Part shown: piece after piece, positions 57,337 to 64,000 of the stretch | How positions within the stretch are numbered: position 1 is the first letter of the stretch | Layout of the letters: every line of letters starts with the position of its first letter | Assembly (NCBI GenBank): GCA_026018925.1 | Contig: JAKSZU010000009.1 | Location: 81,993,090 to 82,057,089, forward strand | Direction: 5' to 3' | Length of the DNA: 64,000 nucleotides | Origin: Tupaia tana | Lineage: Eukaryota > Chordata > Mammalia > Scandentia > Tupaiidae | Program-made: the position numbers and the translations under genes | Notes under the pieces: generated by a model | What the model was told of the DNA's origin: nothing | What the model saw: only the letters and a program-made list of their open reading frames with translations | Database searches by the model: none

Positions 57337-57755
57337 GGTTTTACTCTTTAATTAAAATTTATTTCAGTAGGGGTACAAAGATTAACTTATTCTGACTTGT
57401 TTTTTCTAAGGTAGGCTAAAGAGATGAAGAAACATGCTCAGACTAATTATAGTAGGTTATCATCAGATTGACATGACATTTTAGATAATATAGTATCCTG
57501 ATAAATAGAATGGTATATATATGCTTTGATTTTAAGAACACTGAAAAAAAGCTACTTAATAAAACAGTTATATCAAACCTAATTGAATCTTAATCTTGCT
57601 TTGGTTGGCAATACAGAGTACTTAGCATATAGAAAGTACCTCATAGACGTAAAGGTCTGTGAAATTGAAATTAATTTGAACAGGCATTTTAGTATCTTGA
57701 AGTCATTATTAAAAGTATAAGTTATTATAATATGTTTTATTTGTGTAGCATTTTC
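57337..57755. other. No feature recognised
   Basis: AT-rich, no ORF. Confidence 0.4.
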
Positions 57756-57775
57756 TGCATTCATAATGTTTTTCT

Positions 57776-58027
57776 TTTTGGAGAGGTTTTTGCTATTGGG
57801 CGTGTGTGCTCGCCAGAAAGACAGAGACAGAGAGATAGAAAGCGAGAAATCACCCCTCCAGGGGGAATGGCCTCAGTGCAATCCCTTCTCCTCCATTCTC
57901 CTCCCAGGATCTTGGGCACGCATGCAAATGCTCCCAGCATGAGTTTAAGCCACCAGGTCCGGGACTGGAACTGCAGTCAGCTACATGGGAGTTCAGCGAC
58001 ATAGCCATTATGCTAACTGCTGGTCCC
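57776..58027 (-). mobile_element. SINE type A
   Basis: 20-bp duplication TGCATTCATAATGTTTTTCT (57756-57775) with one change at 58028-58047. Confidence 0.95.
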
Positions 58028-58084
58028 TGTATTCATAATGTTTTTCTAATGTGAGTTTTTTCATCTGATGCTTCAGCTTCATTG

Positions 58085-58205
58085 GGTAGATAAAGCAAGT
58101 ATTATTATCTTCATATAATAAATGAAACAGGTTGTACAGCTAGTTAAGTGGTAGACTTAATAGTTTAATCCTAATTTCCTGACCCTCAGTGTTCTGGCCC
58201 CTATA
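58085..58205 (-). mobile_element. MIR fragment
   Basis: TATTATTATCTTCATATAAT and ACAGCTAGTTAAGTGGTAGA in reverse-MIR order. Confidence 0.7.
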
Positions 58206-58333
58206 TTACTCTTGTCATTTAATATTTGATATGTAGCATTATATAATATATGTTATACTATATGATGAATTTAAAAAAGTATCCAACCCTATTAAACTTT
58301 TTAAAAACATACTTTTAAAAATATACAAGTACT

Positions 58334-58546
58334 GGGGCCAGCAGGAGGCATGGCAATTAAGGGCATTGTACTCCAACATGGCCAACTGTGGTTTGAGACC
58401 TGGACCTAGAAAATTGCTTTCTCACTTTCCCTTTCTCACTCTCTGTCTATCTTTCTCTGGTGTCTCACTCTCTGTCTTTCTCTGATCAAATTTAAAAAAT
58501 AATAATAGCAAATAAAAATTAAATTAATAAATAATTCTTAAAAAAT
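58334..58546 (+). mobile_element. SINE type B
   Basis: AAATATACAAGTACT (58319-58333) and AAATATACAGATACT (58547-58561) flank it. The CT region is duplicated. Confidence 0.9.
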
Positions 58547-58561
58547 AAATATACAGATACT

Positions 58562-59439
58562 TTAAGAACTGGAACACATATAAATCCTTCTATGGAGTGA
58601 CCACAACTATGCCAGACATACTTCAATATCATGAAATATTTCATAAAAAAACAGAAAGAGAGGCTATAAAACATATAGAGATAATTTTCCTGTTGAAGTT
58701 TAAACTTAGAAAAGTTAGCTAAAGAGAGAACTATTTTCTTATCTGTGCCAAATACTGTAGTATATTTATTTTTTTAAGAAAAAAGTTTTCATTTAGAGAG
58801 TCTTTCAAATTTGAAGCAAAAAGGCCAAAATTAGAAAATAGTTTTTTATCCTTCATTAACATTTGTCTGTTATTAGATTGTAAAATTTTGAGTGGCAGCA
58901 ATGTTGTCCTGCATACATTTGTGTGTATTTCAGTGCTTTGCTCACAGTAAGTTCTCACAACAGGTATATGAGAAAAATTACACTTAATTTACTTTTAATA
59001 CTTTGCCTTTGACAGTTTGAATTAATCTTCATAAAATCTAAGAAGGTAAAAATAGACACTTTGTCATTTTGCACATCACTTTTACATTAGCAAAATATAG
59101 ATTCATTGTATTCTATTTAGAAATCTTTTAATTTGTAAGATAAGGGGCAGGGGAAAAGGGGAGCCTTTTATTTTTATGTTATAAGCTCCTGACACATATA
59201 AATTTGTTGCTTCATAGCAGGAGAGAAAAATAGACCCAAATATAATGACAACAAATAAGAAGAAGAGGAAAAAAAAAGTCCTAATCCAAATCATTCACAA
59301 GATAAAATTTGGTCTTTAGCCAAGTAGATTGGGCGTTCAACCTGATCAAACTTCCAAACTCCTTGTTAGGCTTCATTTTTCTACCTATACCCCCATCCTA
59401 CACATACTCACATCTTTAATCTGCAGTGACATATCTATC
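58562..59439. other. No feature recognised
   Basis: No supportable ORF. The right part leads into L2. Confidence 0.4.
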
Positions 59440-59775
59440 TTTTCTGATGACACCATGCTTTTTCCCGCCAGCTTGCTTTTTTTGCACTTAACTCAACCTA
59501 GAAAATCCTGTCCATCCTCTTGTTTCCTTTAAGGCCAAGCTCAAAACATACTTCTTCAGTCCATAGCAAAATTATTACTGTTTCCTCTGTATATCAGAGT
59601 GCTATGTTACAAGACAGCTTCCCCTGTTAAGTAGTAGTCAGAGCAAGAACCATGTGTCAAGCTTTAGATAGGTTTGTAGGTTTTTTCCTCCCCCTTTATC
59701 CTCCTCTTCCCCCTATATCTGTGCCTGAGGCACAGAGGGCATTCACTAAATGCTTGCTGAATGAATAATAAATTA
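59440..59775 (+). mobile_element. L2 3' end
   Basis: CTTTAAGGCCAAGCTCAAAA, CTTCTTCAGTCC and the end CACTAAATGCTTGCTGAATG. Confidence 0.75.
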
Positions 59776-59879
59776 TCTTTTTAAAAATATTTTTCTGGGG
59801 TAATAGAACTCATATTTAGTGAGTCAATATTATTCAGGTGGTTGATAAAGAGTAAAGCTCATTCATCCTGAGAAGTAGT

Positions 59880-60110
59880 GCGATATGTTGGCTGGAACCC
59901 CAGCTTTGGAGTTTGATTTTAGATCTGCCAAGTCTAACAGTGCGACCGCTGACTAGTGATCTCACTGAAGTGAGATTCAATTCTTCCATTTGTATACATG
60001 GGCTAATAATATTTACATTTCAGACACTGAAAAAATCTAAACCACCCAGTACGATGTCTGGCAAAAAGGTTCTCATTAAATGGATGTTGTTGTTAGTCCC
60101 ATTAACTGGT
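59880..60110 (+). mobile_element. MIR SINE
   Basis: CTTTGGAGTTTGATTTTAGA, GATCTCACTGAAGTGAGAT and GTTCTCATTAAATGGATG end. Confidence 0.7.
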
Positions 60111-60960
60111 AAGTTTTACTTTGTCATATTTTCTGCCACCATAGGATTTAGCATTTGAGTATCTGTGCTAGCTGTCTAACAAATGCTAACTTTTCTTCCT
60201 TAACCACATTATAAATCTCTCATGTTATGCTTTAAACACTGTCCATGGTCCAAAGTACCTAGCACAGTGCTGGCCACAGATTTTATTTTTAACTATTGGG
60301 TTAAAACAGTGGAAGTGAAAATAGAGCATTAGATTTGGATTTAGGACATAGGGATAGTGCTGAGCTATGTTAGGTGACTTTCCTTTCTCTTAGTCATCTC
60401 AGCTACTTTATAAAATTAAGAAAATAGATTTGTTGAGTTTTTTCCAGCTCACAAAGTCTGTGGCTCTATGATTGGATAATTGATCCTGTTTGTGACATAA
60501 AGAACCATTCTCTAGCTAAATTAGTTGTGTAGTTAGAATAATGTATGGTGTAGGTTGGCTGACAAACCTTCTCACTTTGTCCAGAGCTGTTTCAGTTTTA
60601 GCGCAGAAAGCCCTATTTCCCAAGAATCTTCTTAGTCCTGGGGTAAACAAACACAGTTGATCTTCTTAGCCCCAGGGTAGTTTGAGCAATAAAAGGCCCT
60701 CCCCCATACCTTTGTGAGAGCTTAAAGGTTTTTTTCACTTGAGTTCCACATTGACAAATAGTGTTTGCTCTTGAGAGTACAGATGAGTGGCAAATAAGAG
60801 AAACAAGAAGAGCTCATAGTATACAAATAAGCCTTTTTTTCCCCCTAAGTAATATTAATTAAATCTCATTGAATCAGTTGCTATGAAGAACGTGTTAAGG
60901 ATAGGGATGTAGATGATTCTGTCTCTGCATCCAGGATAAATAGGGGATATTGAGTGGGTA
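60111..60960. other. Old repeats, not resolved
   Basis: MIR/L2-like words near 60240-60280 and 60380-60475. A GCCCTATTTCCCAAGAATCT stretch near 60610 looks like an ancient interspersed repeat I cannot name. Confidence 0.35.
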
Positions 60961-61204
60961 GAATGGAAGGCATATACCTAAAAATGGTCCCCACATCCCA
61001 CAAGTTGGTGTATAATCCCAAAATACATTAGACTATTCAGGGAAGGAAGAGGAGGCCAGTGAGGACTAGAAGAGGTGGAATCTAAAGATGCAAGGATTTG
61101 GATTGGATATGGAAATGGCAGACAATCTGAAAAGTGGTCTCGCATGTGACTGTTCTTTGACCAATAACTCTCATAAAAAATGCCATGGATTGCAGAGAAA
61201 AAAA

Positions 61205-61440
61205 TAGGGAAGTAAGACATTTGTGGGACATAGAAATGGTTTATTACCTGTTGATGATGATGTGTATAGTATTCTCAACTGGACTGGTCTGAGGTGTATT
61301 TCATGTTGGTTAAAGTCTCTATTCAAGCTAAATGATGTATAGCAATGTAAAATGTAAATAATAATAATAATAAATAAAAATATATTAATTAATTAATAAA
61401 ATTAAAATACTATGGAATAAAAAAAGGGGCTGTACCAAAA
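61205..61440 (+). mobile_element. L1 3' end
   Basis: Reverse complement of the 25590-25680 L1 3'UTR (ATGATGATGTGTATAGTATT, TCAACTGGACTGGTCTGAGG), ending in AATAATAATAATAAATAAAA. Confidence 0.75.
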
Positions 61441-61639
61441 GGAAATCTTCTAAAAAATGGAAGTTTGAGGGTGACAAAGGGATTGGGGATAAGAACAAAG
61501 GAAGTGGAGACACATAACTACTATCCAAATGGTCCCTGTAGTTTTGTCTCTGAGTTTTCCCCTCCTTCTGAGGGTTATCGCTGTTAGCTCTCTGCTGTCA
61601 CAATGTTGTTTGGCCCTCAGCATTGCATTAGAAATTGCC

Positions 61640-61845
61640 ATGTCGTAGTGGAAAGTGCATGGATTTTGGTGGCCAAATGGGCCTTCACCACTTATTACCT
61701 ATTGTGACTTTGGGCAAGTGAATTAACCTTGCTGGGATTCAGCACTAGATTGCTCTTAGGAGTAATGAGATAATTAATATGTGTAAAAATGCCTGACGTT
61801 GTAACCAGAATATATTAGGGCCTCAGTTAATGGTAAGTTCATCAC
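61640..61845 (+). mobile_element. MIR SINE
   Basis: GTCGTAGTGGAAAGTGCATG, CACCACTTATTACCTATTGT and GACTTTGGGCAAGTGAATTA. Confidence 0.8.
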
Positions 61846-62035
61846 GTATGTTTTTCTAGGATATAATAACTTATTTTATCTTTTGTTTAAGTAAGGTAAG
61901 GAATCATTTTTAAGTGATTTCAAAGAGAAAAACTCTCATGTGAGAGTTAAAAACACAGAGGAAAAGAATTAGGGTCTGCTTGAACAATTCCTCACATCTC
62001 TCCTAGAGGTCCCTCCATATCCTGTGCCCTGTAGT

Positions 62036-62069
<34 letters not shown>

Positions 62070-62861
62070 AAGTGTGTGTGTGATTTGTCAGAACATTAGC
62101 CCCCCTCAGGCTCACAAGAGCATAAGTTTCTTTCCTTGACTTGGCACTCCCAATGTGTTGTGCAAGTGTCATGACTAGCAGAACAAGGCAACCTGTATGT
62201 ATAGGAAATGTACAGTTGGCTAATAATAATCGCATGTGTTGAAACCTGACTTCTGTTGTCCTGCTTCTGTGCACTGGTAAGACCAGATTAATAGACATGA
62301 GCTTTAGGACAAATTCCCCTTGTCACTTTACCAGGATGTCTGGGCCGCTCAGAGCCACCGAAGGGGTCTCATTACCTGATTCTGTGCTCTTCCCTCTGGT
62401 TAACTAGTAGAGTCCAAGAATTTTGCCTTCAAAGCTGCTCAGTCTTTCATCAATGCTCCCTTTACTTTTATAGGATTTTTTCCATCCAATTAGGCAGAGG
62501 TATCTGCCCTCAGCACTTCCAACCATCCCTTGAACCTCCTCCATTTCCCTCTTCAGGCCCTCTTCCCAACCTTCCTTCCACCTTTCTCCTAATTTCACCA
62601 TTGTTCACCCCATCTTAGACCCAAAAGTTCCCTACTCTCTTTAATTTTCCCTAGTCCATCACCCAATAACCTGTCACTACTAACATGGAATGTTCAAGAC
62701 TCTGCCCAAATTTTGAGTGATTTTTAACTCTCTCTTTTCCTCCCAATTTACTAGTTCCTTATCCCTTTCCTTTGACTAAGCCAAGAGATAATTCAATACA
62801 TATAGAAATTGCCAATGTTTATTGATTCTTTTTAAAAATATCATTTGCAAATTTATTTTTC
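61846..62861. other. No gene; (TG)n at 62038-62082
   Basis: Apart from the TG microsatellite and a pyrimidine-rich stretch (62400-62770), nothing is recognised. It lies downstream of RTL3. Confidence 0.4.
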
Positions 62862-62867
62862 TTTATT
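62862..62867 (-). promoter_or_regulatory. Candidate AATAAA poly(A) signal for RTL3
   Basis: On the minus strand AATAAA lies about 860 bp past the RTL3 stop, with a second A/T-rich candidate near 62851. It is the first canonical hexamer I noticed in an otherwise repeat-poor stretch. No transcript evidence is available. Confidence 0.35.
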
Positions 62868-63271
62868 GAAAAGATGTTACAATTTTTATGAAAAAGAAAA
62901 TTCTTATTAAAAATATCAAGTCAGTCTAACAGCTATATGTTTCAGTATTAGTTTCTAATATCTATTTTCATGCATATTGTTAGTATAAATTGTAATTAAA
63001 ACAGCTTTGCAAATGCAGGGTTCAGAGAAGAGGGCATACAGCAGTGATGTGGGAGACAAAACAAAACAGGTCAAAGTAGTCAGGTTCAGTCCATGATCCC
63101 AGAGACAGGGTCATTGTACAGGTAACCTTAGTTCATAGCCAGAGATTCAGTGGATGTTTTCAGGAGCAGCAAATGCTGATGAAAGCTGAGGTAATGCAAG
63201 ATAGGTTCCCAGGAGCAGTCACTGGGATGTAAGATCTACCCAGCCATTATTTCATCACGACGTCTTCTAGT
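62868..63271 (-). other. Probable RTL3 3'UTR
   Basis: No interspersed repeat and no convincing ORF were seen between the vestigial protease frame and the candidate poly(A) signal. It is called UTR only from position. Confidence 0.35.
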
Positions 63272-63655
63272 CTACCTGTGCCTGAAGCAATTGTAGTGAC
63301 AATAACGTGATGGAAAGGACACTGTGCGGGTACTCCACTCAATGTTTGGGTCATGTGTCTCAAGCCAGTGGATTCCAAGAATCAAAGGATACCGTGGTGC
63401 ATGAATAATATCAAATTGGAGTTCTTCAACATGATTTCCAATTTTAACTTCAACAGGTGGTGTTTCTTTGGTTATGGGACCATTAATCAGTGGACAGCCA
63501 TCGACAGTTTCAAGCATCAGAGGAAAGATGTTACTGTGAATGGGCAGCTTTTCTCGAAGAACCACAGAATAGTCTATGCTGTTTCTGTAGGAACCTGAAT
63601 CCACCATTGCTTGCTCAAAGAACTGTCGTCTTCCCAGTCGAATTTCAACGGTCAG
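63272..63655 (-). pseudogene. Vestigial retropepsin-like (pol) segment just downstream of RTL3, in the -1 phase
   Basis: A 127-codon stretch is open from 63655 to a TAG at 63274-63272, 74 bp past the RTL3 stop. It carries the aspartic protease signature MVDSG (D codon at 63601) and later THDPNIEWSTRT. That order resembles the PEG10 ORF2 protease region as I remember it (DSG, then a THDPNI.WSTR block, then a YC.Y.C end). Its phase is -1 relative to the Gag frame, the arrangement used by retroelement gag-pol frameshifting. The link is broken: the -1 frame has a TAA at 63700-63698 and a TGA at 63658-63656, and the intervening homology seems to pass through the third frame. I infer a fossil of the ancestral pol, not a translated extension. 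No reverse transcriptase is visible further downstream. Confidence 0.7.
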
Positions 63656-63729
63656 TCATAAGGTACGAGACATGTATATTGGAAGAGAGGGGGGCACTTA
63701 TTTGTAGATTGGCCCGCCCAGGGTCCCCT

Positions 63730-64000
63730 TTACCACCGCCAGGCCTCGATGTTTCCCGCCTTCTGGGCATGATGAGGTCTGACAGGACAATCTCTGGCAA
63801 AGTGACCAGGGTGACCACAGTAGAGGCATAAGTGGCATTCACGACAGTGGGCCCGTTCAGCTTCACTGAGGTGTGGGTGGTTGCTTGCAGCCTGGATAGG
63901 CTGTTTTTCTGCTGGTGGACTCTCAGAACCATCTCTGTTTTCAATAGGACTTATCTCTGATGGACTGAGATCAAGCTTACCACTCAGCTTTTCTTCTAGG
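63730..64000 (-). CDS. RTL3: RTL3 (ZCCHC5), 3' end of CDS; Sushi-class retrotransposon Gag-like protein
   Basis: The last 89 codons are visible, from frame position 63999 to a TAA at 63732-63730; the start lies beyond the window. Residues 58-71 of the visible part form a retroviral-type zinc knuckle CLYCGHPGHFARDC (C-X2-C-X4-H-X4-C, 63828-63787). An acidic stretch with ESPPAEKQPIQAA precedes it and the tail ends KAGNIEAWRW. From memory, the human RTL3 C-terminus has the same order: ESPPAE block, SEAE, CLYCG.PGHFARDCPV, then AGNI near the end. The family descends from the Gag of a Sushi-ichi-like Ty3 retrotransposon domesticated in eutherians, usually as a single coding exon on the X. Its cellular role is poorly known. 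The knuckle implies nucleic-acid binding. Alternatives are other RTL paralogues such as RTL4 or PEG10, but the tail after the knuckle fits RTL3 best. Confidence 0.88.
   Translation of the reverse strand, partial: LEEKLSGKLDLSPSEISPIENRDGSESPPAEKQPIQAASNHPHLSEAERAHCRECHLCLYCGHPGHFARDCPVRPHHAQKAGNIEAWRW

Noticed and set aside
3238-58027. Functional tRNA genes in the box A/box B sequences
   Set aside because: All belong to SINE heads with retroposon tails and duplications; none keeps a foldable tRNA with a proper acceptor stem and terminator.
63490-63831. 113-codon plus-strand ORF opposite RTL3
   Set aside because: Antisense to the RTL3 end and the vestigial protease; no independent features.
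63645-63944. 99-codon minus-strand ORF overlapping the RTL3 end in another frame
   Set aside because: The zinc knuckle and the RTL3 tail lie in the neighbouring frame. This one may carry a few residues of shifted protease homology but is not a gene.
1-64000. CRISPR array, operon, riboswitch or toxin-antitoxin system
   Set aside because: The direct repeats here are microsatellites, LTR arrays, SINEs and L1 monomers. The sequence is mammalian and no such prokaryotic system is present.

Overview
The window is intergenic DNA from a placental mammal. One protein-coding gene end is recognisable: the last 89 codons of a Sushi/Ty3-derived Gag-like gene on the minus strand at the right edge (63730-64000). 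The CCHC knuckle, the residues just before it and the C-terminal tail match RTL3 (ZCCHC5) as I remember it. RTL3 is X-linked in eutherians, so this is probably X-chromosome sequence, which fits the heavy LINE-1 load. There are no Alu, B1/B2, Bov or CAN-type SINEs. Instead about 22 copies of a roughly 250-bp tRNA-derived SINE (called type A here) and several related shorter ones (types B and C) are present. A SINE complement built from tRNA-derived units is what I recall for colugos (Dermoptera), but I cannot confirm the species.

Layout. 1-4.1 kb: SINE, old L1-like sequence and a compact class II endogenous retrovirus (ERV) with two LTRs and a perfect 6-bp target duplication. 4.1-7.7 kb: a retroposed U6 copy and an ECI2 processed pseudogene, itself split by a solo LTR with a 6-bp duplication. 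7.8-9.7 kb: a MaLR LTR, a MIR, and an LTR with a 24-bp CCAAT array. 10-25 kb: SINEs, L1 fragments, a mariner MITE and a MaLR LTR cut by an L1. 25.1-31.6 kb: a full-length but dead L1 with 158-bp 5'UTR monomers and an exact 13-bp target duplication, carrying two nested SINEs. 33.4-36.2 kb: a second copy of the same compact ERV, on the opposite strand. 37-62 kb: L2, MIR, old L1 fragments, a split DNA transposon, an apparently 5'-inverted L1 and many SINEs. 62.8-64 kb: the RTL3 3' region, including a decayed retropepsin-like reading frame just downstream of the stop, in the -1 phase.

There is no operon-like or multi-gene system here. What can be read is the nested history of insertions, dated relative to one another by target-site duplications, plus one domesticated retrotransposon gene that keeps a fossil of its former pol frame. 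Repeat family names other than L1, MIR, L2, MaLR, U6 and MER5A are descriptive, since no library could be searched. All repeat boundaries are by eye.
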